Assembly: GCA_017305635.1 (NCBI GenBank)
Contig: JAFKKF010000013.1
Location: 62,001-126,000, forward strand
DNA: 64,000 nt
Reading direction: 5' to 3'
Source: Hyphomicrobiales bacterium
GTDB taxonomy: Bacteria > Pseudomonadota > Alphaproteobacteria > Rhizobiales > Kaistiaceae
Part shown: positions 1 to 9,037 of the stretch, in pieces
Position numbering within the stretch: the stretch's first letter is position 1
How the letters are laid out: the number at the start of each line of letters is the position of its first letter
Notes under the pieces: generated by a model
The model's input: the letters and a program-made list of their open reading frames with translations, nothing else
Told to the model about the DNA's origin: nothing
The model's database searches: none
Made by a program: the position numbers and the translations under genes

Positions 1-52
1 AGACGGAAATGAACAAAACGGCGGCAAGATAGTTGGGGAGGGTTGTCTGCAT
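1..52 (-). CDS. Possible 5' end of a divergent gene (partial)
   Basis: An ATG on the minus strand at 52-50 opens a reading frame that runs off the window edge after 17 codons. It encodes a short hydrophobic N-terminus (MQTTLPNYLAAVLFISV) that would fit a membrane protein or signal anchor. A weak purine stretch lies upstream. It would be divergent from opgG, with about 110 bases between the two starts. The fragment is too short for a family call, and it could be chance. Confidence 0.3.
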   Translation of the reverse strand, partial: MQTTLPNYLAAVLFISV

Positions 53-165
53 CCCGTTTCCGGCCCTGCCGCGTAACGGTCATGATGCGGTGCAATACCT
101 CTCTTCGACGGACTGACTGGGCTGCGGGGACACTCAGAGCGTAGCGGGTCGACCAACAGGGCAAT

Positions 166-1791
166 ATGCGTAACGACGGAATTCCGCCGTCCCGGCGGCA
201 GATACTGCTTGCGGGAACAGCTCTGCTTGCGGTTGCGGCGCTGCCCGGCACGCCCCTCGCCGCCGATGCGGCGGTTCCCGGCGCCGCCGCGCCGGATGGT
301 GCCTTCACGCGCTCGACCGTGCTCGATATCGCGCGTGCGCTCGCCAAGCAGGAATATGTACCGCCGGCGACGGACCTGCCCGACCCGATCAAGGACCTGA
401 CCTACGACCAGTACCGCGACATCCGGTTCAATCGCGACATGGCGATCTGGACCAAGGACAATCTGCCTTTCCGGCTCGAGCTCTTCCATCGCGGCTTCTA
501 CTACAAGGACGAGGTCGACGTCGCGATCGTCTCGCAGGGCGTTGCGAAGCATCTCGCCTTCTCTCCCGCGCTTTTCACGTACGGAAAGCTCGTCCCGCAG
601 CCCATCCCGCAGATCGATATCGGCTTTGCCGGCATCCGCCTGCTCGGTCACATGAACAAGCCCGACGTCTTCGACGAAGTGGCGGTTTTCCTTGGCGCCA
701 GCTACTTCCGCTCGCTCGGGCGCGGCCAGCAGTTCGGCATTTCGGCGCGCGGCCTCGCCCTGAAGACGGGCGACCCCGAGGGCGAGGAATTCCCCATTTT
801 CCGCGCCTTCTGGGCCGAGACGCCGGCAGCCGACGGCGATGCCGTCGTCGTCAACGCCCTTCTCGACAGCCCGAGCGTCGCCGGTGCCTACCGCTTCACC
901 ATCCGCCCGGGTTTCCCGACGGTCATGGACGTCGAGGCGACGCTCCTGCCCCGCGTCGCCCTCGACAAGGTCGGCCTTGCTCCCGGCACCAGCATGTTCT
1001 TCTTCGGCCCAAACGACCGGACGAACTTCGACGACTGGCGGCCGGAAGTGCATGATTCCGATGGCCTTCTCATGGTCACCGGCCGGGGCGAACGCATCTG
1101 GCGGCCGCTCGCCAATCCGAAAACCCTCCAATTCAGCGCCTTCCAGGATACGAGCCCACGCGGCTTCGGCCTCATCCAGCGGAACCGCGATCCGAACACC
1201 TTCCAGGACTTCGAATCGCACTACGACCGGCGGCCGAGCCTCTGGGTCGAGCCCGTCGGCGACTGGGGCCAGGGCGCGGTCGTCCTCGTCGAGATTCCGA
1301 GCGATTCCGAGGTCAACGACAACATGGTGGCCTACTGGTCGCCGAAGGACCCGATCGCCGCCGGCTCCGAATTCTCCTTCGCCTATCGCCTTTCCTGGGG
1401 CGGCGAACCGGACCAGGCGATCGTCGGTGCCATGGTCGGGGCAACGCGCGTCGGCCGCGGGACGCTGAAGGGCACCTCTCCGATCCGCCGCTTCGTGATC
1501 GATTTCACCGTGCCGCCGCCCGAGCCTCCTGCCGAGCCGCAGACGGCGTCGCAGGCGGCCGCCGCGACCGCTCAGCTGGCCGCAGCCCCGGATCCCTCGC
1601 CCAAGGCGGAAGTGACCGCCAGCGCCGGGACGATCAGCGAGATCAATATCGAGCGCAATCCGCTCACCAAGGGCTGGCGGCTCACCTTCAAGCTCGATCC
1701 GGGCAGCGAGAAGCTCATCGAACTGCGTGCGATCCTGAAGATCGATGGCGGCCCACAGGCCGAGACATGGTTGTACAGATGGACGGAATGA
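166..1791 (+). CDS. opgG: Periplasmic glucan biosynthesis protein, OpgG/MdoG family
   Basis: The 541-residue protein belongs to the MdoG family, which acts in the periplasm on the backbone or branches of osmoregulated beta-glucans made by OpgH. The N-terminus has a twin-arginine signal (SRRQILLAGTALL, residues 9-21) followed by an Ala-rich cleavage region, so Tat export is likely. The MdoG beta-sandwich body follows. A Pro/Ala-rich linker (about residues 449-480) separates it from the small C-terminal Ig-like domain (about 481-541), a longer linker than I expect for the family. The stop codon overlaps the start region of opgH, as in enterobacterial mdoGH, so the two are co-translated. OpgD is a close paralogue and cannot be excluded; linkage to opgH favours OpgG. 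Confidence 0.9.
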   Translation: MRNDGIPPSRRQILLAGTALLAVAALPGTPLAADAAVPGAAAPDGAFTRSTVLDIARALAKQEYVPPATDLPDPIKDLTYDQYRDIRFNRDMAIWTKDNLPFRLELFHRGFYYKDEVDVAIVSQGVAKHLAFSPALFTYGKLVPQPIPQIDIGFAGIRLLGHMNKPDVFDEVAVFLGASYFRSLGRGQQFGISARGLALKTGDPEGEEFPIFRAFWAETPAADGDAVVVNALLDSPSVAGAYRFTIRPGFPTVMDVEATLLPRVALDKVGLAPGTSMFFFGPNDRTNFDDWRPEVHDSDGLLMVTGRGERIWRPLANPKTLQFSAFQDTSPRGFGLIQRNRDPNTFQDFESHYDRRPSLWVEPVGDWGQGAVVLVEIPSDSEVNDNMVAYWSPKDPIAAGSEFSFAYRLSWGGEPDQAIVGAMVGATRVGRGTLKGTSPIRRFVIDFTVPPPEPPAEPQTASQAAAATAQLAAAPDPSPKAEVTASAGTISEINIERNPLTKGWRLTFKLDPGSEKLIELRAILKIDGGPQAETWLYRWTE

Positions 1792-3974
1792 CCCCCCATG
1801 CCGGCGCCGCTCCCGCGGCGCGTCCGCCCCGTCGCGCCGCCGTCGGCATGCCGCCGGAATCGCGTGTCCCCATGCCCGCGCAGAACCTCCAGGATGCGGG
1901 CAAGCCCCGCGCTTTCCTGAATCCGGAACGTTCGCGCTCGCCGCGCTGGCGCCGCGTGGCGGTGCTCGGCGGCACGGCAGCGATCACGGCCGCCGCGGTC
2001 TACGAGATGGGCGTGTCGCTTTCCCTCGGCGGCATCACGCCGGTGGAGGCGCTGGTCGTCCTCCTATTCGCGATCAACCTCGGCTGGATCACGCTGACCT
2101 TCGTGTCCGCGGCGATCGGCGCGGCGGTGATCGCCGCGCGGCGTCCCAGGGCATCCCTGACGACGCCGCTCACCGGCCGCACGGCAGTACTGATGCCGAC
2201 CTACAATGAGAATCCCGAACGCGTCTTCGCCGCGATCGAGGCGATGGCGACGGGAGTGCGTGCGCTCGGCGAGGATTCGACCTTCGACTGGTTCATCCTT
2301 TCCGACACCACCGACCCGGCCATAGCGCTCGCCGAGGAAGCTGCCTTCCTCGACCTGCGCAGCCGGCTCGGCGACGACAATGCGCCGCTCTATTATCGCC
2401 GTCGCCGCCGCAATATCGCGCGGAAGGCCGGCAACATCGCCGACTTCTGCAAGCGCTGGGGCGGCGGCTACGACTACCTGCTGGTGCTCGACGCGGACAG
2501 CCTGATGGAGCCGACCAGCATCATCGAACTCGCCCGCCGTATGGAGGCCGACCGCGATGCGGGCCTGATCCAGACCGTGCCGCGGCTCGTCCATGGCAAG
2601 ACCGTCTTTGCGCGCCTCCACCAGTTCGCCAGCCGCATCTACGGCCCGGCAATCGCCACCGGTCTCGCCTGGTGGGTGGGCGGCGAGGGCAACTACTGGG
2701 GCCACAATGCCATCATCCGCCGGCGTGCCTTCACCGAGGCGGCGGGCCTGCCGGACCTTCCCGGCAAGGCGCCGTTCGGCGGCCACATCCTCAGCCACGA
2801 TTTCGTCGAGGCCGCCCTCATCCGCCGCGCCGGCTGGACGGTGAAGATCGCCGACGACATCCAGGGCTCCTACGAGGAGACGCCGCCCTCGCTGGTCGAT
2901 TTCGCCATCCGCGACCGGCGCTGGTGCCAGGGGAACCTGCAGCATGTCGGCGTGCTCCCCGCGCGCGGCCTGCATTGGGTGAGCCGCTTCCATCTCGTCA
3001 GCGGCATCCTCTCCTATCTCGCCTCGTTCCTCTGGCTCCTGCTCATTGCCGCCGGCTTTGGCCTCGCCGTGCAGGCCTATTTCACGCCGCCCGACTATTT
3101 CTCCGATCCGCACCAGCTCTTCCCGACCTGGCCGCAGATCGACTCCGTGCTGCAGCTCCGGCTGCTGGCGCTGACCGGGATCCTCCTTCTCGGGCCGAAG
3201 ATCTTCGGCTTCCTCACGGTGCTCCTCAGCCGCAAGAAGCGCCTCTCCTGCGGCGGCGCTCTCAGGCTGACCGGCGGCTTCCTCTTCGAGGTGGTCATCT
3301 CCGCCCTGATGGCTCCGATCACGATGCTGATCCAGTCCGGCGTGGTGCTCTCGATCCTGCGCGGCAAGGATGCCGGCTGGAAGCCGCAGCAGCGCGACGG
3401 CGGCGGCATCACCTGGAAGCAGGCCTTCCGCTGGCACCGCTGGCACATGGCTGCGGGCCTTGGGCTCGCGCTCTCGGCCTGGATGATCTCACCGATGATG
3501 GTGGCCTGGCTGTCGCCGCTGATCGTCGGGCTGATGCTGTCCGTGCCGCTCTCGATCTTCACCTCCTCGACCTGGATCGGCAGCCGCGCCCGCCGCCTCG
3601 GCCTCCTGACGACGCCGGAGGAAAGCGCACCGCCGAAGATCGGCAGCGAGGTGCTGACCGTGCGTCCGATCCACCGGGCCATCGTGCGGACGTCGCCGGA
3701 TATCCGGCTCATCGTCAGCGACGACTGGCGCCGCCAGCTGCACCTGGCGCTGCTCGACGTCGCCAATGACCGGCAGCGCGGCGACATCGATCCGGTGACC
3801 GCCGTGGCCGCCGCGAAGCTCGGCGAGGCCGAGAGCCTCGACGAGGCGCTCGCCTCGCTGAAGCCCGAGGAGCAGGCGGTGGCGCTCGCCACGCCGACCC
3901 TCTTCACCCGGCTCAGCGACCTCGGTGCGCTGTCGGCGAAGAAGAGCAAGGAACGCGAGCCGGAAGCAGCCTAG
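1767..3974 (+). CDS. opgH: Membrane glucan glucosyltransferase OpgH/MdoH
   Basis: This is a family 2 processive glycosyltransferase that polymerises glucose from UDP-glucose and moves the glucan across the inner membrane. Two N-terminal membrane segments precede a cytosolic catalytic domain with the acidic motif LDADS (about residue 242) and the acceptor motif DRRWCQGNLQ (about residues 380-390). Several hydrophobic segments follow between roughly residues 405 and 610, then a soluble C-terminal tail. The 735-residue length is slightly short of the enterobacterial protein (about 850). The start is ambiguous: ATG codons lie at 1767, 1779 and 1788. The last overlaps the opgG stop as ATGA and is an attractive alternative. 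A hairpin with a T-rich tail follows the stop. Confidence 0.93.
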   Translation: MVVQMDGMTPHAGAAPAARPPRRAAVGMPPESRVPMPAQNLQDAGKPRAFLNPERSRSPRWRRVAVLGGTAAITAAAVYEMGVSLSLGGITPVEALVVLLFAINLGWITLTFVSAAIGAAVIAARRPRASLTTPLTGRTAVLMPTYNENPERVFAAIEAMATGVRALGEDSTFDWFILSDTTDPAIALAEEAAFLDLRSRLGDDNAPLYYRRRRRNIARKAGNIADFCKRWGGGYDYLLVLDADSLMEPTSIIELARRMEADRDAGLIQTVPRLVHGKTVFARLHQFASRIYGPAIATGLAWWVGGEGNYWGHNAIIRRRAFTEAAGLPDLPGKAPFGGHILSHDFVEAALIRRAGWTVKIADDIQGSYEETPPSLVDFAIRDRRWCQGNLQHVGVLPARGLHWVSRFHLVSGILSYLASFLWLLLIAAGFGLAVQAYFTPPDYFSDPHQLFPTWPQIDSVLQLRLLALTGILLLGPKIFGFLTVLLSRKKRLSCGGALRLTGGFLFEVVISALMAPITMLIQSGVVLSILRGKDAGWKPQQRDGGGITWKQAFRWHRWHMAAGLGLALSAWMISPMMVAWLSPLIVGLMLSVPLSIFTSSTWIGSRARRLGLLTTPEESAPPKIGSEVLTVRPIHRAIVRTSPDIRLIVSDDWRRQLHLALLDVANDRQRGDIDPVTAVAAAKLGEAESLDEALASLKPEEQAVALATPTLFTRLSDLGALSAKKSKEREPEAA

Positions 3975-3998
3975 CGAGACGGTGCGACGAAGATCGAA

Positions 3999-4028
3999 AG
4001 GCCCGTCACTGCGACGGGCCCTTTCTTT
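3999..4028 (+). terminator. Rho-independent terminator after opgH
   Basis: The arms GGCCCGTC (4000-4007) and GACGGGCC (4013-4020) pair around a 5-base loop, and CTTTCTTTT follows directly. It lies in the 57 bases between the convergent ends of opgH and the permease gene at 4032. The T-rich side faces opgH transcription; the opposite strand lacks a clear T run. Confidence 0.8.
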
Positions 4029-4031
4029 TGG

Positions 4032-4958
4032 CTATTTCACCGCGCCGGCGGTCAGGCCCTTGATGATGTAGCGCTCGAGCAGCACGCCGATGATGGCGAG
4101 CGGCGCGATGGCCGCCGCCGAGAGCGCGGCCATGGACCACCAGTTGATGCCCTGCGAACCGGTCTGGCTGGCGACCATAACCGGCAGCGTCTTGGCGTCC
4201 GTGCCGGTGAGCAGGGCCGCGAAGAAATATTCGTTCCAGCAGAGCACCAGCGACAGGATGAAGGCGGCGACCATGCCGGGCAGCGCCAGCGGCACGATGA
4301 TCCGCATGAAGACGCCCCAGACGGAGAGGCCGTCGACCAGCGCCGCCTCGTCGAGCTCCACCGGGATCGAGTCGAACTGGTCGCGCATGATCCAGATGAC
4401 GATCGGCAGGACGCTCAGCGTGTAGATGAGGATCAGGCCAATATCGGTGTCGAGGAGGGCGAGCGCCTTGTAGAGGACGAGGAAGGGCAGCGCGAGGACG
4501 ACCGGGGGCAGGATCAGCTGCGAGATGAAGAAGAACAGGATGTCGTCGTTCCGCATGAAGCCGAACTTGTAGCGGAAGCGGCTGAGCCCGTAGGCGGCGA
4601 GAGAGCCGAGGACGAGGGCGAGGAGCGCGGCGCCGACCGAATTGATGACGCTGTTCTCGAAGCGCGCGAGGAACTCGCTCCGCACCGTCGAGGTCTGGAA
4701 GATGGTGTCGGGCGAGAGGCCGAGGGACCGCCAGCCCTTCCAGTCGGGCTGGAAATCGACCCACGGGACGAGGTGGCCCTGGGTTACATCGACCGCCGAC
4801 TTGAACGAGGTCGTGATCGTCCAGTAGATCGGGAAGAGACAGATGAAGGCCCAGAGGAGCAGCGCGCCGTAGATCAGAACGCGGCTCGCTACGAAGCGCG
4901 CGGCCACTGCGCGGCGGCCCTGGTCCATGTTGCGGATGGCGGGAGCGTAGCTGACCAT
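4032..4958 (-). CDS. Sugar ABC importer permease, MalG-like
   Basis: The 308-residue inner-membrane subunit belongs to a carbohydrate uptake ABC importer. Six hydrophobic segments are visible. The cytoplasmic EAA loop (ELDEAALVDG, about residues 205-214), which docks onto the ATPase, is intact. The gene starts 7 bases after the upstream permease stop and has a purine-rich site before ATG 4958; Met11 is a possible alternative start. It is the last gene of the minus-strand cluster. No ATP-binding subunit is encoded in this cluster, so it probably uses one encoded elsewhere. The substrate is unknown. Confidence 0.9.
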   Translation of the reverse strand: MVSYAPAIRNMDQGRRAVAARFVASRVLIYGALLLWAFICLFPIYWTITTSFKSAVDVTQGHLVPWVDFQPDWKGWRSLGLSPDTIFQTSTVRSEFLARFENSVINSVGAALLALVLGSLAAYGLSRFRYKFGFMRNDDILFFFISQLILPPVVLALPFLVLYKALALLDTDIGLILIYTLSVLPIVIWIMRDQFDSIPVELDEAALVDGLSVWGVFMRIIVPLALPGMVAAFILSLVLCWNEYFFAALLTGTDAKTLPVMVASQTGSQGINWWSMAALSAAAIAPLAIIGVLLERYIIKGLTAGAVK

Positions 4959-4965
4959 CCCGTCC

Positions 4966-6087
4966 TCACGCCTTTCCGCCGACGCGCCGCCAGCGGCTCG
5001 TCGCCTTGAGGAGCACTGTCAGGAATATGATGATCAGGATCAGGTAGAACATGGCGAGCGCGGTGCCGTAGCCGACGTTCGAGCGATCGCGATAGACCCG
5101 GTAAATGTAGCTCGACACCGTGTCGGTGGCCCCGCCAGGACCGCCCGACGTCACGTTGATGACGATGTCGGCGAGCTTCAGCTTGAAGATGATGCGGATG
5201 AGGAGCGCCGTGATCGAGACCGGCGCCATCAGCGGGAAGGTGACGCGCCAGAAGGATTGCCAGGAGCTGGCACCATCGACCTTCGCGGCTTCCAGGACTT
5301 CCCTCGGGAGCGCCTGCAGGCCGGCGAGCAGCAGGATCATGATGAAGGGGATGGAGACCCAGGCGTCCATCATCTCGATCGAGATGCGCGCGAGCCACGG
5401 CGAGGCGAAGAAGGCGGGGTTCTCCCAGCCGAGCATGCGGGCAAGGGTCGCCGCCGGACCGAAGCGGTACTCGAGCAGCGACTTGCCGATCATCCAGCTC
5501 ACCGCCACCGGCGACAGCATGAACGGGAGAAGGAAGGCGACGCGGAAGAATTTCCGCGCCCGGATCTCGGCATTGAGGAGAAGCGCGAGGCCGAAGGCGA
5601 TCGCATATTCGGCGCCGACGGCGAGCACGTAGAAGACCATGTTGAGGAGCGCGTTCCAGTAGGAACCGTCCGCGAAGAGCTCGAACAGGTTGGCGAGACC
5701 GGCGAATTTCGGGCCGTCGAAGGCGGAGAGGTTCCAGTCGAGCGAGGCAATGTAGAAGCCGAAGAGCGTCGGGAAGATCACCACGGCGACGGTGAACAGC
5801 ACCGCCGGCAGGACGAACATCGCACGCTCGCCCGCCTCGCCGCGCGACAGGAGCAGGCCGCCGGACAGCGCCGCCGCCCAGGCGATATAGGCATAGAGGA
5901 GCGGCCGCCAGGTCTCGAAGCCGAGGGTCGTCCGTCCGTTCACGTACAGGACCTGGACCATGATCAGCGCGAGGAGCGCGATGGTGGCGAGCACGATCAG
6001 CCAGCGGCCGGCATTGACCCGCCCCGCCGTGACGACATAGGCCGGCGGCTGGTGGCGTCCGTCATTGAGCGCGGCGGCGGTCGACAT
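4966..6087 (-). CDS. Sugar ABC importer permease, MalF-like
   Basis: This permease partners the MalG-like subunit. The start at MSTAAALN (6087) gives 373 residues; a longer in-frame extension to 6177 lacks hydrophobic or conserved character. The N-terminal half carries two extra hydrophobic segments before the core, as in MalF-type subunits. The EAA loop (PREVLEAAKVDGASSW) lies near residue 290. It follows the binding-protein gene after a 115-base spacer that holds a strong hairpin, and precedes the second permease by 7 bases. Neighbouring sugar-kinase and mutarotase genes suggest a monosaccharide or sugar-derivative substrate. Confidence 0.88.
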   Translation of the reverse strand: MSTAAALNDGRHQPPAYVVTAGRVNAGRWLIVLATIALLALIMVQVLYVNGRTTLGFETWRPLLYAYIAWAAALSGGLLLSRGEAGERAMFVLPAVLFTVAVVIFPTLFGFYIASLDWNLSAFDGPKFAGLANLFELFADGSYWNALLNMVFYVLAVGAEYAIAFGLALLLNAEIRARKFFRVAFLLPFMLSPVAVSWMIGKSLLEYRFGPAATLARMLGWENPAFFASPWLARISIEMMDAWVSIPFIMILLLAGLQALPREVLEAAKVDGASSWQSFWRVTFPLMAPVSITALLIRIIFKLKLADIVINVTSGGPGGATDTVSSYIYRVYRDRSNVGYGTALAMFYLILIIIFLTVLLKATSRWRRVGGKA

Positions 6088-6134
6088 GGGCAGTCGGCAG
6101 CGTTCCCTGCCCGCATGACGCGGGCCCCCAACGA

Positions 6135-6167
6135 GATCGGCTGGTGGCTCGTCACCACCAGCCGATC
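6135..6167 (-). promoter_or_regulatory. Intercistronic hairpin between binding protein and permease
   Basis: A perfect 13-bp inverted repeat (6135-6147 with 6155-6167, 7-base loop) lies between the binding-protein stop and the first permease. There is no T run on the minus strand, so it looks like an mRNA 3'-end stabiliser or partial attenuator rather than a full terminator. Confidence 0.7.
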
Positions 6168-6202
6168 GATCTTGCAACGAACTTCCGTGCGCCGGAAGTG
6201 CC

Positions 6203-7897
6203 CTACATGCCGAGGGAGGCCTTGTAGAGCTTGATCTGGTTATCGCGGCCGATCTGGTCGGTCAGCTTCTCCCAGGCGGCGGCGATCTGGTCGGCGCCCT
6301 CCTGGGCCTTCAGCTTGCCGGCGAAGATGTTGGCGAGGATGTCCTCGGCCGCGCTGTAGTACTGGAAGATGCCGGGGATGCGCGGCTCGATGGCGCCGTT
6401 CGGGTGGTTGTAAGAGTCGAACTGCGAGGCAAGGTAGTTCGAGATGAAGTCCTTGTCGTAGCCCGCCGCCACCCATTCATCGATGTCGTGCTGGCTGTTG
6501 CGGTAGCACTGGAAGCCCGACGGATACATCGCCGTCCAGATGGCGAGGTCCTTGCCGCCGAGATGCGCCGCGGCGCTCCAGGCTGCCTTCTGCTTCTTCG
6601 GGTCGCTGTCGACGCGCGCCATGACATAGACGCCCCAGCCGAGATAGGCGAGGTTCGGCGCGTAGTTCGGGCCGGAGGGCAGCTTGTCCCACTGGCCGGT
6701 CTTGGAATTGTAGACGTCGTCCGAGCCGGGCAGGATCGAGAAGCCGCAGACATCGCCGACGACCGAGGAATCGTTGGTCTTGGCGTTGGAGCCGATATCG
6801 CCCCACCAGGTAACCATCGAGCCGGTGCCGCCGAGGAACTGCGAGAAGCCGGTCTCGTTGGGGTCGGCGTTGATCTGGTTCGGCGGCTCGAAGGGCAGCG
6901 CGTCGATCACGTCCTGGATCGCGCGGACCCAGGCCGGATTGTTGATGCGCGGCTTCATCGTATCGGCGTCGAACAGCCAGGCCTTGTCGTCCGGGTGCTT
7001 GGCATAGGCGGTGGCGCGGCTGCCGAGGAAATAGAAGCCGAAACCGCCCCAGGGCTTCGGCGGATCGAGATAGCCGTAGACATCGTTGCCCTTGAACTTC
7101 TGGCCCTTGAGGAACTTGGTAACGGCCTGGACCTGCTGCCAGGTCTTCGGCACGCCCCATTCCGTCAGCCCCGCCTTGTCGCCGCCATCGGCCGCCCAGG
7201 CCTTGGCAAGGTCGGCATCGGCGAAGACGTCGGTGCGGAAGTTGAAGTTGTGCGTGTCGCCGTCGATGGTGACGCGATACTGCTTGCCATCCCAGGTGCC
7301 GACCGGCGGCTTCAGATAGTTCACCAGGTCGTCCATATCGATCTGCTTCTTGACCCAATCCGGCATCTCGGACGTCAGGCCCTTGCCGCAGACGTCGCCC
7401 TCGAAGGGGGCGCCCATCTCGCAGATGTCGAAGTCGACGGTGCCGGTGGCGATCGACTGCTGCAGGCGCGCGTTGTAGTCGGCCTGGGCGAGGTCGATCC
7501 AGCTGATCTTGGCGCCGGTATATTGCTCCCACGGCTTCAGGAAGCCGCGGAACAGCACGTTGTGGAGGTTCTGGTTGTTGAGCCCCATGAAGGAGAGCTC
7601 GACGCCGGCGAATTCGCCTTCCTTGACGTTTGCCTTGGTCGCGCCGAGGACCATCTCGCCGACCTTCTGGAAATCAGCATCCGTCGGCTGGCCCTTGCCG
7701 ACGCCCGGGATGGCGAGGATCTGCTTGCGCAGCGCCTGCTCCTCGGCCGGCAGGCCCTCGGCAAAGGCGGAGCCCATCGTGCCGAGCACGCCGGTCGAGC
7801 CGAGCGCGGCCACCGAGGCGACCCCGGCGGCACCACGCAGGAATTCACGACGGCTCGCCTGCAGGGCGATCAGCCGCTTGTAGTCTTCCATTCTCAT
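6203..7897 (-). CDS. Periplasmic sugar-binding protein of ABC importer
   Basis: The 564-residue extracellular solute-binding protein of the sugar importer encoded just downstream is larger than the usual 400-450 residues of family 1. A Tat-type signal (SRREFLRGAAG, residues 15-25) with a hydrophobic stretch is followed by the mature domain starting near residue 45. Trp- and Tyr-rich segments typical of carbohydrate-binding proteins are present (WWGDIGSN, WEQYTG). ATG 7897 is chosen because GGGAGG lies 8 bases upstream; a second ATG at 7891 is possible. Tat export of a binding protein is uncommon but recurs in this window. Ligand unknown. Confidence 0.9.
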   Translation of the reverse strand: MRMEDYKRLIALQASRREFLRGAAGVASVAALGSTGVLGTMGSAFAEGLPAEEQALRKQILAIPGVGKGQPTDADFQKVGEMVLGATKANVKEGEFAGVELSFMGLNNQNLHNVLFRGFLKPWEQYTGAKISWIDLAQADYNARLQQSIATGTVDFDICEMGAPFEGDVCGKGLTSEMPDWVKKQIDMDDLVNYLKPPVGTWDGKQYRVTIDGDTHNFNFRTDVFADADLAKAWAADGGDKAGLTEWGVPKTWQQVQAVTKFLKGQKFKGNDVYGYLDPPKPWGGFGFYFLGSRATAYAKHPDDKAWLFDADTMKPRINNPAWVRAIQDVIDALPFEPPNQINADPNETGFSQFLGGTGSMVTWWGDIGSNAKTNDSSVVGDVCGFSILPGSDDVYNSKTGQWDKLPSGPNYAPNLAYLGWGVYVMARVDSDPKKQKAAWSAAAHLGGKDLAIWTAMYPSGFQCYRNSQHDIDEWVAAGYDKDFISNYLASQFDSYNHPNGAIEPRIPGIFQYYSAAEDILANIFAGKLKAQEGADQIAAAWEKLTDQIGRDNQIKLYKASLGM

Positions 7898-8101
7898 CGG
7901 ATGTCCTCCCAGACAATCTTCGAAGAAACTCTTTCCTGCCGGCGCATCTCGGTCGAGGCGCCGCGGAATCGCAGATAGTCCCAGAAATCTCCCAAAGCCG
8001 GCTCCGCCGGCAGATCCGATGCGATCCACGTCGGCGTGAACCCATCTAACATTTCAGTATGCATGCCGGCCCCCGGCGCGCAAGCGCGAGGGACGCCGGG
8101 T
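7898..8101 (-). promoter_or_regulatory. Intergenic region upstream of binding-protein gene
   Basis: This is the widest gap (204 bases) in the ten-gene minus cluster, so an extra promoter for the transport genes is likely here. A GC-rich hairpin close behind the kinase gene (arms CCCGGCG and CGCCGGG, 8072-8100) could slow or stop transcription from upstream, but it lacks a T run. I see no convincing operator. Confidence 0.4.
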
Positions 8102-9034
8102 TCAGCCCTGGGCGAGCAGCGCCTCGACCTCGGCGAGCGTCGGCATGGAGGGTGCGGTGCCGGCGCGCGTCACCGAGATGCCGGCAACGGCAGAGCCGAA
8201 GCGGGCGGCCGCGACCGGATCGTCCCCGCGCGCAATCGCCGCGGCGAAACCGCCGTTGAACGCGTCTCCCGCCCCCGCGGTCTCGACTACCGGACCGGCC
8301 TTGAAGACCGGGATGTGCACCGACCGGCCCCCGCCATGGAGAAGCGCGCCCTGCTCGCCGAGCGTGATCAGGGCGGTGCCGACGCCCTTCTTCAGGAACA
8401 GGTCGCCCGCGCGGCGCGCATCGTCGATGGTCGCGACCGGAAGGCCCGTGAGCATCGCCGCCTCGCTCTCGTTCGGCGTCACGTAGTCGCAGAGGGCGTA
8501 GAGCGCCTCGTCGAAGGGTTCCGCCGGCGCCGGGTTGAAGACCGTGACGACGCCGGCTTCCCGCGCGATCTCGAGACCACGACGGGCGGCCGGAACCGGC
8601 TGCTCCAGCTGGGTGACGAAGACCGCCGAGCCGCGGATGGCGTCGCCCGCCGTTTCGACGTCCGCCGCGCCGATCGTGCCGGCTGCGCCCGACACAACGA
8701 TGATCGCGTTCTCGCCGGTCCGGTCATTGACGAAGATATAGGCCGCGCCGGTCGGCTGGTCGGCCGCTTCCGCGACGCGCGCGGCGATTCCCTCGCGCGC
8801 CCATGTCGCCTTGGCGACGGCGCCGAAATCGTCGCGGCCGATCTTCGATATGAAGGTCACGGCAGCGCCGGCGCGGGCGGCGGCAACGGCCTGGTTCGAG
8901 CCCTTGCCGCCCGGTCCCATCTTGAAGCCCGAGCCGGCAATGGTCTCGCCGATACCGGGCATGCGGCTGGCCCGGAAGGCAAGATCGGCGACGAAGATGC
9001 CGAGGATGGCGACGCCGCGCTTTTCCGCCGCCAT
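8102..9034 (-). CDS. Ribokinase-type PfkB sugar kinase
   Basis: This 310-residue cytosolic kinase phosphorylates a sugar with ATP. The first PfkB signature (GPGGKGSNQA, residues 40-49) and the second (ETAGAGDAFNGG, 251-262, catalytic Asp257 in GAGD) are intact, and the length is standard. The gene follows the RbsD/FucU mutarotase by 3 bases, a pairing typical of ribose or deoxy-sugar use: the mutarotase supplies the anomer the kinase needs. Ribokinase is the closest family, but the surrounding FGGY kinase and dehydrogenases argue for a less usual sugar. Confidence 0.9.
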   Translation of the reverse strand: MAAEKRGVAILGIFVADLAFRASRMPGIGETIAGSGFKMGPGGKGSNQAVAAARAGAAVTFISKIGRDDFGAVAKATWAREGIAARVAEAADQPTGAAYIFVNDRTGENAIIVVSGAAGTIGAADVETAGDAIRGSAVFVTQLEQPVPAARRGLEIAREAGVVTVFNPAPAEPFDEALYALCDYVTPNESEAAMLTGLPVATIDDARRAGDLFLKKGVGTALITLGEQGALLHGGGRSVHIPVFKAGPVVETAGAGDAFNGGFAAAIARGDDPVAAARFGSAVAGISVTRAGTAPSMPTLAEVEALLAQG

Positions 9035-9037
9035 CTC

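Noticed and set aside
2064-3446. Long minus-strand frame (460 codons) opposite opgH
   Set aside because: It is antisense to a clear glycosyltransferase, has low-complexity composition rich in Glu, Gly and Arg, and shows no recognisable domain.
6404-7978. Long plus-strand frame (524 codons) opposite the binding-protein gene
   Set aside because: It mirrors the high third-position G+C of the real gene. Its sequence is Val/Asp/Gly-rich with no signal peptide or motif.
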